A DNA stretch of 64,000 nucleotides from Betaproteobacteria bacterium HGW-Betaproteobacteria-1 (GTDB lineage Bacteria; Pseudomonadota; Gammaproteobacteria; Burkholderiales; Methylophilaceae): contig PHCX01000001.1 of NCBI GenBank assembly GCA_002842435.1, positions 310,001 to 374,000 of the forward strand. Direction: 5' to 3'. Shown here one piece after another: positions 9,369-22,152 of the stretch; position 1 is the first letter of the stretch; each line of letters starts with the position of its first letter. The notes below the pieces were generated by a model. That model was not told the origin of the DNA. It saw only the letters and a list, made by a program, of their open reading frames with translations, and made no database searches. The position numbers were made by a program, and so were the translations under genes.

Positions 9369-10607
9369 TTAAAAATTCCCTTTGAACCAGCTCTTCATGC
9401 GGCTCAGGATGTCGGCGAACGAGCCGGACTCCATTTGATTCTGCAAATGCCGCTCGACCTGCTGCTTGCCCATCAGCACCAGGCCGACGCCGGTCGCATA
9501 GCGTGGATTGCCGACCACCTCCGACAGGCCGCCGACATAGCGCGGCATGCCCAGACGTACCGGCATGTGGAATATCTCCTCGCCCAGTTCCACCATGCCG
9601 CGCATCATGGATGAGCCACCGGTGATGACGATGCCGGAGGCGATCATCTCTTCCATGCCGCTACGGCGCAGTTCGCTCAGTACCAACTCATAGAGCTCAA
9701 CTATGCGCGGTTCGATGACTTCGGCCAGTGTTTGCACGGAAAGCTGGCGCGGCTCACGACCGTCGACACCCGGCACCTCGACCACTTCACGCGGATCGGC
9801 CAGTTGCCTGAGAGCGCAGCCGTGCTTGATCTTGATTTCCTCTGCGGCCTGCGTCGGCGTACGGAAGGCCACGGCGATATCATTGGTGACCTGATCGCCG
9901 GCGATCGGCACCACTGCCGTATGACGGATAGCGCCCTGTTTGAACACGGCAATGTCAGTGGTGCCGCCGCCGATATCGACCAGGCAGACACCCAGTTCCT
10001 TCTCGTCCTCGGTCAGCACCGCCATGCTGGAAGCCAGCGGCTGCAGAATCAGGTCCGAGACCTCCAGACCGCAGCGTCTGATGCACTTGACAATGTTTTG
10101 TGCGGCAGCGACAGCGCCGGTAACGATATGCACCTTCACTTCCAGTTTCATGCCGCTCATGCCCAGGGGCTCACGCACATCCTCCTGGCCGTCGATAATG
10201 AATTCCTGGGTGAGGATATGCAGGATCTGCTGATCCGACGGCAAGGCGATGGCACGTGCTGTATCCACAACGCGATCGACATCGGCCTGCATCACTTCGG
10301 CATCCTTGATCTTGACCATGCCGTGCGAATTCAGGCTCTTGATGTGGCTACCGGCAATGCCCGTAAACACCGAGCTGATCTTGCAATCCGCCATCAGCTC
10401 GGCCTCTTCCAATGCACGCTGGATGGCCTGCATGGTCGAATCGATGTTGATTACCACGCCCTTCTTCAGGCCGCGTGAAGTGTGCTGCCCGAGGCCGATG
10501 ACCTTGAGCGTCCCCTCGGGCTGCAGTTCAGCCACAATCGCGACGATCTTCGACGTGCCGATATCCAGGCCCACTATCAGATTTTTATCTTCTCTCACTT
10601 TACTCAT
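9369..10607 (-). CDS. ftsA: Cell division protein FtsA
   Basis: 412 residues from the ATG at 10607, preceded by GGAGAGAGG; an ATG four codons upstream is part of that ribosome-binding site. An actin-like ATPase that tethers FtsZ to the membrane. It shows IVGLDIGTSKIVAIVAEL (phosphate 1), VDIGGGTTDIAVF (phosphate 2) and GGSSMMRGM, and ends in an amphipathic membrane-targeting helix (ADILSRMKSWFKGNF). It lies 37 nt after ftsQ. Confidence 0.98.
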   Translation of the reverse strand: MSKVREDKNLIVGLDIGTSKIVAIVAELQPEGTLKVIGLGQHTSRGLKKGVVINIDSTMQAIQRALEEAELMADCKISSVFTGIAGSHIKSLNSHGMVKIKDAEVMQADVDRVVDTARAIALPSDQQILHILTQEFIIDGQEDVREPLGMSGMKLEVKVHIVTGAVAAAQNIVKCIRRCGLEVSDLILQPLASSMAVLTEDEKELGVCLVDIGGGTTDIAVFKQGAIRHTAVVPIAGDQVTNDIAVAFRTPTQAAEEIKIKHGCALRQLADPREVVEVPGVDGREPRQLSVQTLAEVIEPRIVELYELVLSELRRSGMEEMIASGIVITGGSSMMRGMVELGEEIFHMPVRLGMPRYVGGLSEVVGNPRYATGVGLVLMGKQQVERHLQNQMESGSFADILSRMKSWFKGNF

Positions 10608-10644
10608 ACCTCTCTCCATTCATCCCCTGCAGTCCCGCCTTGCT

Positions 10645-11370
10645 TCAGGCGGCGCCTGTCCTGCCTGCCGTTGCCCGTACCGGCCGCCTGACGGCGAAAC
10701 CATTCGGGTATCTCAAATCCGCGTAGGCAAATGACACGCCCAGCTTGCTCAAGGTCTGCTGATAGACACTAGCAAACTTGGCAAGCCGGTTTTCCATATC
10801 CTCTCGCCCCAGCTCGATGACGATGCCGTTATCCGTCTGTATCTGCCATGCGCGTCTCGGCGTCAGCACCAGTTGCGTCACTTTCATGCCGGTTCCTGCC
10901 AACAAACCGCTGTACTCCCCGTATTTTTTCGCCACTTCAGCCACGCCTTCGCCCGGCCCGTAGAACACCGGCAAATCCTCATCAGAAGCCGCATGAAACA
11001 ACTCGCCATAGCTATTGACCAAGGCGATGTTGCCCCAGCGCGCCAGTTCCTGATGCTCGTCCACCACCACCTCCAACCGGTCCGGCCAACGACGGCGCAG
11101 ACTGACGCTACGCGCCCAGGGCAGCTTCTCGAATGCATCGCGTGCCTTCACCAGATCCAGCGTGAAGAAATTGCCCTGCAAATGCCGGCTCACGATCAGC
11201 TTCAACTGTTCGCGCGTCACATGGTTCAGGCTGCCCTCCACCCGCACCTCACGCAGCGGGAAGATCGGCAGATGCACGACCACATAGATCACGCCGTAAA
11301 GCATGAGCACGGTAGCCAGCCCGAACAGCAGGTTGGCGATCCAGTTCAGGACTTGTGGTTTATCCCACAC
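10645..11370 (-). CDS. ftsQ: Cell division protein FtsQ
   Basis: 241 residues. A bitopic inner-membrane protein of the divisome that recruits FtsB and FtsL. A short cytoplasmic N-terminus is followed by one transmembrane helix (about 11-33), a POTRA domain ([24 protein letters not shown]) and the FtsQ beta domain ([18 protein letters not shown]). The start overlaps the end of ddl by 11 nt, indicating translational coupling. The length is typical. Confidence 0.95.
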   Translation of the reverse strand: MWDKPQVLNWIANLLFGLATVLMLYGVIYVVVHLPIFPLREVRVEGSLNHVTREQLKLIVSRHLQGNFFTLDLVKARDAFEKLPWARSVSLRRRWPDRLEVVVDEHQELARWGNIALVNSYGELFHAASDEDLPVFYGPGEGVAEVAKKYGEYSGLLAGTGMKVTQLVLTPRRAWQIQTDNGIVIELGREDMENRLAKFASVYQQTLSKLGVSFAYADLRYPNGFAVRRPVRATAGRTGAA

Positions 11371-12268
11371 GCGCCATCTCCAATATCTCCAGCACCAACT
11401 GATCGAAACTGATGCCTCTGGCCTTCGCCGCCATCGGCACCAGACTGTGATCGGTCATGCCGGGCGAAGTGTTCACTTCGAGGAAGTAATGCTTGCCTGC
11501 CTCATCCATCAGAAAGTCCACTCGCCCCCAGCCCCGGCCACCTATGGTGCGGAATGCCTGCAATGCCTCCGCCTGGATCTGTGCTTCCTTTTCTGCTGCC
11601 AGACCACATGGACACAGGTACTGAGTGTCGTCGCGCAGATACTTGGCCTCATAGTCGTAGAACTCGTTGGCCGGCACGATGCGAATCACAGGCAGCACGG
11701 TGTCTCCCAGAATCCCGACCGTATATTCACCACCGCCGACGAACTGCTCGGCAATCACCAATGGGTCGGACTTCGCAGCCAGCTCCCAGGCTGGTTGCAA
11801 TTGCCCTGCCTGCTTGACCTTGCTGATACCGATGCTGGAGCCTTCGTTAGCCGGCTTGACGAACAGCGGCAGGCCCAGCTGGCGCTCGACCGCGGCGAAA
11901 TCGCTGGTCGCATCGATCAGGGCAAAATCGGGTGTCGGCAAACCGGCTGCACGCCACAACAATTTGGTACGCCACTTGTCCATGCCGACGCTAGAAGCCA
12001 TAACACCGCTGCCGGTATAGGGAATGCCCATCAGTTCGAGCGCACCCTGAATCGTGCCGTCCTCGCCGTAGCGGCCGTGCAGGGCGATAAACACCCGGTC
12101 ATAGCTCTCCAACTCGTGCAGCGGACGCTCGGCCGGATCAAAGGCATGCGCATCAACGCCACCCCGCAACAATGCAGCCAATACTGCGCCGCCGCTGTTC
12201 AGCGAGACCTCGCGTTCGCCGGAGCGACCACCCAACAGGACTGCGACTTTTCCAAAATCTTTCATCAT
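11360..12268 (-). CDS. ddl: D-alanine--D-alanine ligase
   Basis: 302 residues (an ATG one codon later is equally possible). An ATP-grasp enzyme joining two D-Ala for the peptidoglycan stem. Visible motifs are [16 protein letters not shown] at the N-terminus, the ATP-grasp [16 protein letters not shown], and the metal-binding [16 protein letters not shown] near the C-terminus. It belongs to the DdlB type encoded in dcw clusters. The 73-bp gap upstream is unusually loose for this operon and is filled by the repeat at 12289-12339. Confidence 0.97.
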   Translation of the reverse strand: MMKDFGKVAVLLGGRSGEREVSLNSGGAVLAALLRGGVDAHAFDPAERPLHELESYDRVFIALHGRYGEDGTIQGALELMGIPYTGSGVMASSVGMDKWRTKLLWRAAGLPTPDFALIDATSDFAAVERQLGLPLFVKPANEGSSIGISKVKQAGQLQPAWELAAKSDPLVIAEQFVGGGEYTVGILGDTVLPVIRIVPANEFYDYEAKYLRDDTQYLCPCGLAAEKEAQIQAEALQAFRTIGGRGWGRVDFLMDEAGKHYFLEVNTSPGMTDHSLVPMAAKARGISFDQLVLEILEMARVG

Positions 12269-12288
12269 TTTCCAAAACCTGACTTAGC

Positions 12289-12339
12289 CACAGAGGACAC
12301 AGAGTTCACAGAGGAAAACCTTTCACATAAATCTCTGTG
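12289..12339. repeat. CACAGAG tandem repeat between murB and ddl
   Basis: Three tandem 9-bp units lie at 12289-12315 (CACAGAGGA, CACAGAGTT, CACAGAGGA). An inverted copy, CTCTGTG, is at 12333-12339. This resembles the CCACAGAGGACACAGAG dispersed repeat seen between genes in many bacteria. It occupies almost the whole gap between murB and ddl, in an operon where most other neighbours overlap or abut. A small RNA hairpin is possible. Confidence 0.6.
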
Positions 12340-12341
12340 AC

Positions 12342-13228
<887 letters not shown>

Positions 13229-13232
<4 letters not shown>

Positions 13233-14623
13233 CCTGCCAGCTCCCGGGTATTGGCCGCTACCTGACCGATGGAACCGGCGCCCATGACGATGACCACGTC
13301 ATCGTCGTGCGCCATGCCAAGAATCGCTTCCGGCAAATCAACCGGTGATTCGACAAAACGCGGCTCGACCTTGTCGGCCACGCGTACCGCCCTCACCAGC
13401 GAACGGCCGTCGGCAGCCACGATGGGCGGCTCACCCGCCGGATAGACCTCGGTCAGAATCAGCGCGTCGACCGATGACAGCACTTCGACGAAATCCTCGA
13501 AACAATCCCGCGTCCGCGTGTATCGGTGCGGCTGAAAAGCCAGCACCAGCCGCCTGTCCGGGAACGCGCCGCGTGCGGCAGCAATGACCGCCTTCATCTC
13601 GACCGGGTGATGGCCATAGTCGTCAATCAGGGTAAATTTGCCGCCATCCCGTGCCGGAATCTCGCCATAACGCTCGAAGCGACGACCAACCCCCTTGAAT
13701 TCAGCCAGCGCCTTGACGATGGCGACATCCGGCACGTTGAGCTCGCTCGCCACGGCGATCGCCGCCAGCGCGTTCTGCACGTAATGGCGGCCGGGCAGAT
13801 TGAGCGTGACATCGAACGTCGTCGTCACGCCGTTGATGCGCGACACCTTGAAATGCATGCGGCCGCCGTCTGCCACCACATCGGTAGCGCGGATACGCGC
13901 ATCCTCGGAAAAGCCATAGGGCATGACCGGCTTGGAAACCTGCGGCAAAATTGCCCGCACGTTGGCGTCGTCGATGCAGACCACAGCCATGCCGTAGAAC
14001 GGCAACTGCTGCAGGAACTCGACGAAAGCGCCCTTCAATTTCTCGAAGTCGTGACCATAGGTGTCCATGTGATCAGCGTCGATGTTGGTCACCACCGAGA
14101 TCACCGGCGTCAGGTGCAGGAAGGAGGCGTCCGATTCATCCGCCTCCGCCACGATGTATTCGCCGGCGCCCAGCCGCGCATTGGTGTTGGCCGATTCCAA
14201 CCGGCCGCCGATGACGTAGGTCGGGTCCATGCCGGCCTCGGCCAGGATGCTGGCGATCAGGCTGGTGGTCGTGGTCTTGCCATGCGTGCCGGCCACCGCG
14301 ATGCCCTGACGGAAACGCATCAGTTCGGCCAGCATGACGGCACGGGGCACTACGGGGATGGTACGGCTGCGCGCTTCCATCACCTCGGGATTGCTCTCGT
14401 TGACAGCGGAGGAGACGACGACGACGTCGGCCTTTTCCAGATTCTCGCGTGCATGTCCCTGAAAAATCATGGCGCCCAGCTTCTTCAGACGCTGCGTCAC
14501 GCTGTTGCTGGACAGGTCTGAGCCGCTGACACTGAAGCCGAGATTCAACAGCACCTCGGCAATGCCGCACATGCCGGAACCGCCGATACCGACAAAATGG
14601 ACGTTCTTCACTCTATGTTTCAT
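13229..14623 (-). CDS. murC: UDP-N-acetylmuramate--L-alanine ligase
   Basis: 464 residues from the ATG at 14623, which overlaps the murG stop by 4 nt and has a GGAGA site upstream. The open frame runs 69 codons further upstream, but that part lies inside murG. It adds L-Ala to UDP-MurNAc, using ATP. Motifs: the Rossmann-like [17 protein letters not shown] at the start, the P-loop [12 protein letters not shown], and [12 protein letters not shown] in the C-terminal domain. Confidence 0.97.
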
Positions 14624-15726
14624 GATCGGTCTCCTGCTTCTGCCGGTAGCGCGATGGCCTCGAGCTGGTCCGCTATCGCAGCTGTCGCATGCGGCTTGCC
14701 CAGCTTGCGTGCTGCCTGCGCCAGTTCCAGCAGACGCTCGCGCGTCAACTGCTGTAACAATTCGGCGAGCTTCCGTGGTGTCATCTCGGCCTGCGGCAGA
14801 TGAATCGCAGCGCCATGTGCCGCCATCCATTGCGCGTTATCACGCTGATGCGAAGTCGTGGAAACCATCAATGGCACCAGGATGCTGGCGACTCCGGCCA
14901 CGGCGATCTCGCTGACGGTAATGGCGCCGGCGCGGCATACCAGCACATCGGCATCGGCATAGGCGGCTGCCATATCCTCGATGAAGGGCAGCACACTGGC
15001 CTCAACCCCGGCGGCCTTGTACGCTGCCTGCAAGGTTTCGATGTGCTGTGCGCCAGACTGATGCACCACCACCGGCCTTGCCGCTTCCGGTATCAAGGCC
15101 AGGGCAGCCGGCAAGATTTCGTTCAATGGCCGCGCACCTAGGCTACCGCCGACGACCAGTAGCCGCAGGGCACCACTACGCTGGCGATAGCGCGACTCAG
15201 GCGGTTCGACTGCCGCGATCTTCTTGCGAATCGGGTTGCCGGTCACCACAGACTTGTCCGCAAGAGCGCCGGGGTTATGCGTCCCGCTTTCAAAACCGAA
15301 CATGATGCGATCGGCCACCCGCGCCAGTGCGCGGTTCGACATCAGCAAAGCGGCATCTGCGTTGACCAACGCCAGTGGCAAGTGGCGCAGACGCGCAGCC
15401 CAGCCACCGGGCACCGTGACGTAACCACCCATGCCGAGCACCACCGACGGACGCAAACGCCCCATCAAACGCCAGGCCTTCCAGGTCGCCGCCAACAGTT
15501 TGAAGACACCCGTCACACTGTGCAGCACGCCCTTGCCGCGCAGTCCGGAGAAATTGAGTCGGGTCATTGGAATGCCGCTGGACGGCACCAGATGGTTTTC
15601 CATGCCGTGCCGGGTTGCCAGCCAGTGCACCTGCCATCCTCGGCTTCGCATGACTTCGGCCACGGCCAACCCCGGCATGACATGTCCGCCGGTGCCTGCT
15701 GCCATGATGAGTAAGGTTCTGCTCAT
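14620..15726 (-). CDS. murG: UDP-GlcNAc--undecaprenyl-pyrophosphoryl-MurNAc-pentapeptide transferase
   Basis: 368 residues. A GT28 glycosyltransferase on the cytoplasmic face of the membrane that converts lipid I to lipid II. The N-terminal [16 protein letters not shown] loop, the [12 protein letters not shown] segment, [14 protein letters not shown] and the UDP-GlcNAc site [12 protein letters not shown] are all present. It overlaps ftsW and murC by 4 nt at each end, as expected for a translationally coupled operon. Confidence 0.98.
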   Translation of the reverse strand: MSRTLLIMAAGTGGHVMPGLAVAEVMRSRGWQVHWLATRHGMENHLVPSSGIPMTRLNFSGLRGKGVLHSVTGVFKLLAATWKAWRLMGRLRPSVVLGMGGYVTVPGGWAARLRHLPLALVNADAALLMSNRALARVADRIMFGFESGTHNPGALADKSVVTGNPIRKKIAAVEPPESRYRQRSGALRLLVVGGSLGARPLNEILPAALALIPEAARPVVVHQSGAQHIETLQAAYKAAGVEASVLPFIEDMAAAYADADVLVCRAGAITVSEIAVAGVASILVPLMVSTTSHQRDNAQWMAAHGAAIHLPQAEMTPRKLAELLQQLTRERLLELAQAARKLGKPHATAAIADQLEAIALPAEAGDRS

Positions 15727-16886
15727 ACCGGCAAGCCCTTCTGAATCCGGCGATTTTCAAAATCAATCCGCATCAGCACCGCCAGCGCGATGCAGTTGGC
15801 GAGAATGCCGCTACCGCCGAAGGACAACAGCGGCAAAGTCAGGCCCTTGGTCGGCAACAGGCCCATATTGACCCCGATATTGATGATGGCTTGCACGCCG
15901 ATCCAGACGCCGATGCCCTGTGCCAGCAGGGCCGAGAAATAACGTTCGTTGCCGATGGCTTCGCGGCCGATGGCAAAGGCACGGATTACCAGCCAGGAAA
16001 ACAGGCCAATGATGGTCAACACACCGACAAAGCCCAGTTCCTCGGCGATCACGGCCAGCAGGAAGTCGGTATGCGCTTCCGGCAGATACAGGAGCTTCTC
16101 GACACTGGCACCGAGGCCGACGCCGAACCATTCGCCGCGGCCGAAGGCGATCAGGGCATGTGACAGCTGATAGCCCTTGCCGTATGGATCGGCCCATGGA
16201 TCCATGAAGCCTATGATGCGCTGCAGGCGATATGGCGAACTCCAGATCAGCAGGACGAAGCCCACCACCAGCAACGCGATCATGCCGGCGAAGATGCGGA
16301 TATTGATGCCGCCCAACCAGAGGATGGAGATAGTGATACTGGCAATGACGGCAAATGCGCCAAAATCCGGCTCCATCAGCAGCAGGCTGCCGACGACGAA
16401 CATGACCAGCAGCATCGGGAAGAACCCCTTGGTGAAACTGTCCATCACCGCGGCCTTGCGCAGTGTGTAATCCGCGACATAGACCGCCACCAGCAGCTTC
16501 ATGAATTCTGACGGCTGTATGGTGACGACAAACAGGGAGATCCAGCGCCGGCTGCCGTTCACCTCGCGGCCTATGCCCGGTATCAGCACCAGCGCCAGCG
16601 TCACCATGCCGACCAGGAACAGGTAGGGCGCCATCTTCTGCCACAACTGCGTCGGGATCTGGAAAGTGATGGCTGCCGCGCTCAGGCTGATGACCAGATA
16701 GATGCTGTGACGGATCAGGTAATAGGTGGACTGATGCCCGGTCGCGCGGTCCGCTTCGGCCAGCGCGATGGAAGACGAATAGACCATGACCAGCCCGATG
16801 CCGAGCAGTATCAGGGTCACCCACAGCAACCCCTGGTCGTAGACCGGCGTGTTGTAGCGCATGCGGCTGCTCAGCATCTGCATCAT
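15723..16886 (-). CDS. ftsW: Lipid II polymerase FtsW (SEDS family)
   Basis: 387 residues with about ten transmembrane helices. SEDS-family glycosyltransferase that polymerises septal glycan together with FtsI. Signature stretches are [12 protein letters not shown] [42 protein letters not shown] and [11 protein letters not shown]. It is flanked by murD and murG with 4-nt overlaps on both sides. Confidence 0.97.
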   Translation of the reverse strand: MMQMLSSRMRYNTPVYDQGLLWVTLILLGIGLVMVYSSSIALAEADRATGHQSTYYLIRHSIYLVISLSAAAITFQIPTQLWQKMAPYLFLVGMVTLALVLIPGIGREVNGSRRWISLFVVTIQPSEFMKLLVAVYVADYTLRKAAVMDSFTKGFFPMLLVMFVVGSLLLMEPDFGAFAVIASITISILWLGGINIRIFAGMIALLVVGFVLLIWSSPYRLQRIIGFMDPWADPYGKGYQLSHALIAFGRGEWFGVGLGASVEKLLYLPEAHTDFLLAVIAEELGFVGVLTIIGLFSWLVIRAFAIGREAIGNERYFSALLAQGIGVWIGVQAIINIGVNMGLLPTKGLTLPLLSFGGSGILANCIALAVLMRIDFENRRIQKGLPV

Positions 16887-18256
16887 CCGGCCACCTCCTG
16901 CCGGCGGTCAGCCAGCGCGTGGACGGCTGCGCAGAACACTTCAGCACGATGCGCATAATTACGGAACATGTCGAAACTGGCGCAGGCGGGCGACAACAGA
17001 ACCGCATCGCCCGCTTGGGCAGCCTCGAACGCCTTGCTGACTGCCGCTTCCAGCGTATCGGCATGGAGCAGGGCCACGCCGGTGGCAGCCAGTGCATCGG
17101 CTATCCGGGGAGCATCACGGCCGATCAGCACGACGCTGCGCGCATGTTGCTGCACCGCAGCCGCCAGTTGCGTGAAATCCTGGCCTTTGCCATCGCCGCC
17201 GGCGATCAGCACGACCTTTTGCGGCAGCCCGCTGAGCGCGGCGCATGTTGCGCCGATATTGGTACCTTTGGAATCGTCGTAGAAGGCAATACCGTCGATA
17301 TCGGCCACCCATTCGACCCGATGCGGCAAACCCTTGAAACTGCGCAGTGCATTCAGCAGCGGTGCATATTCGAGTCCGATGGCGCGGCACAAGGCCAGCG
17401 CCGCCAGCGCGTTGACGGCATTATGTAGGCCGGCGATCTTCAATTCGCCAGTTTCGATCAGACGGTTTGTTCCCTGCATCAGCCAGGTCTTGCCGCCTTC
17501 GTGCTGCAAGCCGAAATCTGATGCACTTGGCGCGGCATCACTGCCGAAGGTCACAACCGGATGCCCGGCCAGCGCCATAGCGGCGCTCCATTCATCCTGA
17601 CGATTCAGCACCTGCACGCCGCCCGACTGGAATATGCGCGCCTTGGCCGCAGCATAATCCGCCATGCCGTTGTAACGGTCCATGTGATCTTCACTCAGAT
17701 TGAGCACGGTGGCCGCATCCGTCTTGAGTGTATGCGTAGTCTCCAGCTGGAAACTGGAAAGTTCCAGCACATAGATATCCGGCGCTCCATCCGACAAAGT
17801 ATCCAGCACCGGCACCCCGATATTGCCGGCCACGACCGTACTAAGACCTGCGGCCCTGCACATCTCGCCCACCAGTGTGGTAACTGTGCTCTTGCCGTTG
17901 GCACCGGTCACTGCCAACAACTTGCTTTCGGCAGAACGGTAACGTGCGAACAGTTCGACATCGCCAATAGCCTCGACGCCATTTGCCACTGCCTGCTGTA
18001 TCGCATGGTCAGCCAGCGGCACGCCTGGGCTGAGCACCAGCAAATCCTGGCTAGCCAGCAATTCCGCATCCAAAGCACCGAGATGCGCCGTGACCATCGG
18101 CATCTGCTCCAAGACAACCGGTAGTGATGGCGGCGCTTCGCGTGTATCGGCGACGGACAGCACCGCGCCCTGGCCTTGCAGCCAGCGCAATGCCGAAAGA
18201 CCGGTATCACCCAGTCCCAGCACCAGCACCTTTTTGTCCTTGAACGCCAATGGCAT
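16883..18256 (-). CDS. murD: UDP-N-acetylmuramoyl-L-alanine--D-glutamate ligase
   Basis: 457 residues. Adds D-Glu to UDP-MurNAc-L-Ala. It has the N-terminal [17 protein letters not shown] nucleotide motif, the P-loop [18 protein letters not shown] and the [11 protein letters not shown] segment of Mur ligases, and ends [22 protein letters not shown], the usual MurD C-terminal signature. It starts 8 nt after mraY ends and overlaps ftsW by 4 nt. Confidence 0.97.
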   Translation of the reverse strand: MPLAFKDKKVLVLGLGDTGLSALRWLQGQGAVLSVADTREAPPSLPVVLEQMPMVTAHLGALDAELLASQDLLVLSPGVPLADHAIQQAVANGVEAIGDVELFARYRSAESKLLAVTGANGKSTVTTLVGEMCRAAGLSTVVAGNIGVPVLDTLSDGAPDIYVLELSSFQLETTHTLKTDAATVLNLSEDHMDRYNGMADYAAAKARIFQSGGVQVLNRQDEWSAAMALAGHPVVTFGSDAAPSASDFGLQHEGGKTWLMQGTNRLIETGELKIAGLHNAVNALAALALCRAIGLEYAPLLNALRSFKGLPHRVEWVADIDGIAFYDDSKGTNIGATCAALSGLPQKVVLIAGGDGKGQDFTQLAAAVQQHARSVVLIGRDAPRIADALAATGVALLHADTLEAAVSKAFEAAQAGDAVLLSPACASFDMFRNYAHRAEVFCAAVHALADRRQEVAG

Positions 18257-18264
18257 CTTTATCC

Positions 18265-19350
18265 TTACCTGATCTTCAATGTCGCCAACCCGATCAGCAC
18301 CAGCATCATGGTGATGATCCAGAAACGCACGACGACTTGCGTTTCTTTCCAGCCCTTCAGCTCATAGTGGTGGTGTAGCGGCGCCATGCGGAAAATGCGC
18401 TTGCCTGTAAGCTTGAACGACGCGACCTGCAGCATCACGGAAATGGTCTCGACGACGAACACGCCGCCCATGATGAAGAGCACGATCTCCTGCCGTACAA
18501 TGACGGCAACCACACCCAGCGCAGCACCCAATGCCAGCGCGCCGACATCTCCCATGAACACTTCGGCCGGATAGGCGTTAAACCAGAGAAAGCCCAGACC
18601 GGCGCCACCGATGGCGGCACAGAACACGGCCAGTTCACCTGCGCCCGGCACGTAGGGCACACCCAGGTATTTGGAGAAATACAGATGGCCGGCAACGTAG
18701 GCGAAGATCGCCAGTGCGCTCGCCACCATCACGGTCGGCAAGATGGCCAGACCGTCGAGGCCGTCAGTCAGGTTGACCGCATTGCTGGTGCCGACGACGA
18801 CAAAGTAGGTCAGCACGATGAAGCTGACCGCGCCCAGCGGCAGAGCCAGGTTCTTGAAGAAAGGCACGATCAGTTCGGTCTCGGCCGGTACCGTAGCTGT
18901 ATTGAACAGGTAGATGGCAACGCCGAAACCGATCAGCGACTGCCAGAAATATTTTTCGCGTGCCGCCAGCCCCTTGGGATTGCGGTGCACCACCTTGCGC
19001 CAGTCATCGACCCAGCCGATGATGCCAAAGCCCAGCGTCGTCACCAGCACGACCCAGACGAAGCGGTTGCTCAGATCCGCCCATAGCAGTGTTGAAACAG
19101 CGATGGCAACCAGAATCAAGGCACCGCCCATGGTCGGCGTGCCGGCCTTGACCAGATGGGTCTGCGGACCGTCGTCGCGCACAGACTGACCGACCTTGTA
19201 TTCGGTTAGCTTGCGGATCAGCCGCGGCCCGACGACAAAGGAAATAATGAGTGCAGTCAGCGTCGCCAGCACCGCGCGCAAGGTGATGTAATTGAACACA
19301 TTGAATGCGCGTATGTCCTGTGCCAGCCATTGTGCAAGCTCAAGCAGCAT
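18265..19350 (-). CDS. mraY: Phospho-MurNAc-pentapeptide translocase
   Basis: 361 residues, about ten transmembrane helices. Makes lipid I from UDP-MurNAc-pentapeptide and undecaprenyl phosphate. The catalytic loops GTPTMGG (residues about 70-76), [13 protein letters not shown] and the C-terminal [15 protein letters not shown] are complete. It overlaps the end of murF by 11 nt. Confidence 0.98.
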   Translation of the reverse strand: MLLELAQWLAQDIRAFNVFNYITLRAVLATLTALIISFVVGPRLIRKLTEYKVGQSVRDDGPQTHLVKAGTPTMGGALILVAIAVSTLLWADLSNRFVWVVLVTTLGFGIIGWVDDWRKVVHRNPKGLAAREKYFWQSLIGFGVAIYLFNTATVPAETELIVPFFKNLALPLGAVSFIVLTYFVVVGTSNAVNLTDGLDGLAILPTVMVASALAIFAYVAGHLYFSKYLGVPYVPGAGELAVFCAAIGGAGLGFLWFNAYPAEVFMGDVGALALGAALGVVAVIVRQEIVLFIMGGVFVVETISVMLQVASFKLTGKRIFRMAPLHHHYELKGWKETQVVVRFWIITMMLVLIGLATLKIR

Positions 19351-20713
19351 GGGGGTCTCCTCCGGAATTATTCTCTGTGATCAAATCGACGACCCGCTCC
19401 ATGCGCATGAAACGCGAGCCTTTTACCAGCACAGTGCTGGTTTCGTGCATGCTTTTTTCCAGGACCTGGCAGAGTGCGGCGGGGGTTTCAAAATGCCGCG
19501 CACCTGCGCCAAACCCCTTCACCATTTCCAGGCTCAATTCACCCAGTACATAGAGCGCATCGACGCCGGCCTTCTTCGCGTAAGCACCGATCTCCGCGTG
19601 CAGTTCATCGGCATCGCCGCCCAGTTCACCCATATCGCCGAGTACCAGCAGCTTCTCGCCCGGCCTTGCCACCAGCACATCGATCGCCGCCTTGACGGAT
19701 GCCGGATTGGCGTTATAGCTGTCGTCGATGACCAATGCGCCGTTGATGCCGCGTTTCTGTTGCAGCCTGCCCTTGACGCCGGCGAACGACTGCAATCCGG
19801 TAACGATGTAAGGGAGAGTTACCCCCATGGCAACCGCAGCAGCCGCTGCCGCCAGGGCATTGGCGATATTGTGTTGACCGGCGACCGGCAAATCGACCGC
19901 AGCCTCGCCCAGCGGTGTTCTCAGTTGCAACTCGCTGCTGTCGGTGTGCAGTTTGAAGCTGGCACTGATATCGGCATCCTTGCTCAGACCGAAAGTCAGA
20001 ATCGCGCGGTTACCTGCCAGCGATCTCCAGAGCGGCGCAAAAGCGTCATCCGCATTGATGACGGCCGTGCCGTTTTCTGCCAAACCTTCGAATATCTCGC
20101 CCTTGGCTCTGGCAATGCCATCCACCGAGCCGAGCCCGCCAAGATGAGCAGTAGTCGCATTGTTGATCAGCGCCACAGTCGGCCGGCCGATGTGTGTCAG
20201 GTAGCTGATCTCGCCGAAATGATTCATGCCCATTTCCGCGACAGCATAGCGGTGTTGCTGACGCAGCTTCAGCAGCGTCAATGGCAGACCGATGTCGTTG
20301 TTCAGATTCCCTTCAGTCGCCAGCACCAGGTCCTGGCTGCCGGCTGCTGCACGCAAGATGCCGGCCAGCATCTCTTTGACTGTGGTCTTGCCGTTACTAC
20401 CGGTAATCGCCGCCAGCGGAATACTGAATTTGCTGCGCCAGTGGCCCGCCAGATCGCCCAGCGCCCGGCGCGTATCCTTCACCAGCAAGGCTGAAGGGAG
20501 GCTGTCCACTGCATGCGAGATCATTGCTGCCGCAGCACCATTGCCAATCGCTGACACAGCGAAATCGTGGCCGTCGACACGCTCACCATGCAAGGCAACG
20601 AACAGTTGCCCGGCGTTATCGCCGCGACTATCCGTAGTCACGCAGGTAAACTGCACATCCCCCCCAAGGACCTGGCCTTTGGTCGCTACTGCTGCTTCTG
20701 ACAAGCGCATCAT
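19340..20713 (-). CDS. murF: UDP-MurNAc-tripeptide--D-alanyl-D-alanine ligase
   Basis: 457 residues from the ATG at 20713, which forms an ATGA overlap with the murE stop and has AAGGAG 8 nt upstream. An in-frame GTG at 20722 falls inside that ribosome-binding site and is rejected. Adds D-Ala-D-Ala to complete the stem peptide. It shows the P-loop [14 protein letters not shown], the [11 protein letters not shown] segment and the [14 protein letters not shown] motif. Confidence 0.97.
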   Translation of the reverse strand: MMRLSEAAVATKGQVLGGDVQFTCVTTDSRGDNAGQLFVALHGERVDGHDFAVSAIGNGAAAAMISHAVDSLPSALLVKDTRRALGDLAGHWRSKFSIPLAAITGSNGKTTVKEMLAGILRAAAGSQDLVLATEGNLNNDIGLPLTLLKLRQQHRYAVAEMGMNHFGEISYLTHIGRPTVALINNATTAHLGGLGSVDGIARAKGEIFEGLAENGTAVINADDAFAPLWRSLAGNRAILTFGLSKDADISASFKLHTDSSELQLRTPLGEAAVDLPVAGQHNIANALAAAAAAVAMGVTLPYIVTGLQSFAGVKGRLQQKRGINGALVIDDSYNANPASVKAAIDVLVARPGEKLLVLGDMGELGGDADELHAEIGAYAKKAGVDALYVLGELSLEMVKGFGAGARHFETPAALCQVLEKSMHETSTVLVKGSRFMRMERVVDLITENNSGGDPHAA

Positions 20714-22152
20714 GACTGCCACTCCTTCAATTTTTCGCTAACCACGGACTGGTCGCTGAATGGATGTTTCACACCGGCGATCTCCTGATAATCCTCATGC
20801 CCCTTGCCTGCCACCAGCACCATGTCTCCGGCACCGGCTTGCCCGATAGCCAGGGCGATCGCCTGTGCCCGGTCCGGCTCGATCTCGTAATCACCATGCA
20901 TGCCCGCCTCGATCGCCTTGATGATGGCCTGCGGCGATTCATCGCGCGGGTTGTCGGAGGTCACGATCACTTTGTCTGCCAGCCGGGAGGCGACTTCGCC
21001 CATCAGCGGCCGCTTGCCCGAATCGCGATTACCACCGCAACCGAACACACAAATCAGCTTTCCAGCCGATTGAGCGCGTAGCGCGTGAAGTACCTTTTCC
21101 AGCGCATCCGGCGTATGGGCATAGTCAATCACCACCAGCGGCTTGCTACCGCCACCCAACTGCTGCATGCGCCCGGCCACAGGCTTGATCTGGACAATGG
21201 CAGCCACTGCATCATGCAGCTTCACGCCGGAACTGAGCAGGGTCGCCAGCACTGCCAACAGATTGGAGGCGTTGAAACTGCCGATTACGGCCGCCGAGAG
21301 TACGGCATGGCCGCTATCTGTCGCGACCTGCATGGACAAGCCCTGCGTCGTGAATGTAAGGTCATAGCCGCGCACCATCGCATCTTCGGCAAAGCCGTAG
21401 GTCAGCAACGGCTTGCCGGCTGCCGCCAGTTCATGTGCCAATTGCAGGCCGAAGGCATCATCGATATTCAGCACCGAGCAGCTCAGCCCCTCCCAATCGA
21501 ACAGTTTCTTCTTGGCAGCGGCGTACGCCTGCATATCGCCGTGATAATCCAGATGATCGCGCGAGAGATTGGTCAGCACGGCCACATCGAAATGCACACC
21601 ACCGACGCGCCCCTGCTCTAGGCCATGCGAGGAGACTTCCATGGCAACCGCCTGTGCACCCTGCTGCAGATAATCAGCCAACATGCCGTGCAACAGGATT
21701 GGATCCGGAGTCGTGTTGATGGCGTGCGAAAGCGCACCGGGGAAGCCATTGCCGAGCGTGCCCACCAGTGCCGTCTTGCGGCCAAGCAAGCTCAAGGTCT
21801 GCGCCAGCCAGTGGCTGCAGGAGGTTTTGCCGTTGGTACCTGTGACCCCGATCATCCAGAGCTTTTCCGATGGTCGTTGGTAAAAACTGTCGGCGATAGT
21901 TCCGCATTGCTCACGCAAGCGCCGGACGGGAAAATTGGGGACTTGCCAGTCCGTATGCCAGTCAAAACCTTCGCTCTCCCAGACCACGGCAGCGGCACCC
22001 TGCGCCAATGCCTGGCCGATGAAAGTGCGACCGTCATGTCTTTCGCCCGGGTAGGCCAGAAACAGGCTGCCGGGCTGTACCTTGCGGCTGTCTGCCGTGA
22101 TGCTGCCGGGATGAACGCATTGCGCATGCAACAAGGAGAGGATGTCGCTCAT
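20710..22152 (-). CDS. murE: UDP-MurNAc-L-alanyl-D-glutamate--2,6-diaminopimelate ligase
   Basis: 480 residues. Adds the third amino acid of the stem. The P-loop GVTGTNGKTSCSHWLAQ is intact, and the substrate motif SDNPRDESP matches the DNPR form that selects meso-diaminopimelate, so the cell wall should be of the DAP type. DYAHTPDALEKVL is also present. It overlaps ftsI by 4 nt and murF by 4 nt. Confidence 0.97.
   Translation of the reverse strand: MSDILSLLHAQCVHPGSITADSRKVQPGSLFLAYPGERHDGRTFIGQALAQGAAAVVWESEGFDWHTDWQVPNFPVRRLREQCGTIADSFYQRPSEKLWMIGVTGTNGKTSCSHWLAQTLSLLGRKTALVGTLGNGFPGALSHAINTTPDPILLHGMLADYLQQGAQAVAMEVSSHGLEQGRVGGVHFDVAVLTNLSRDHLDYHGDMQAYAAAKKKLFDWEGLSCSVLNIDDAFGLQLAHELAAAGKPLLTYGFAEDAMVRGYDLTFTTQGLSMQVATDSGHAVLSAAVIGSFNASNLLAVLATLLSSGVKLHDAVAAIVQIKPVAGRMQQLGGGSKPLVVIDYAHTPDALEKVLHALRAQSAGKLICVFGCGGNRDSGKRPLMGEVASRLADKVIVTSDNPRDESPQAIIKAIEAGMHGDYEIEPDRAQAIALAIGQAGAGDMVLVAGKGHEDYQEIAGVKHPFSDQSVVSEKLKEWQS

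Noticed and set aside
14624..14830. N-terminal extension of murC
   Set aside because: It lies inside murG, has no homology, and the ATG at 14623 has a ribosome-binding site and the expected 4-nt overlap.
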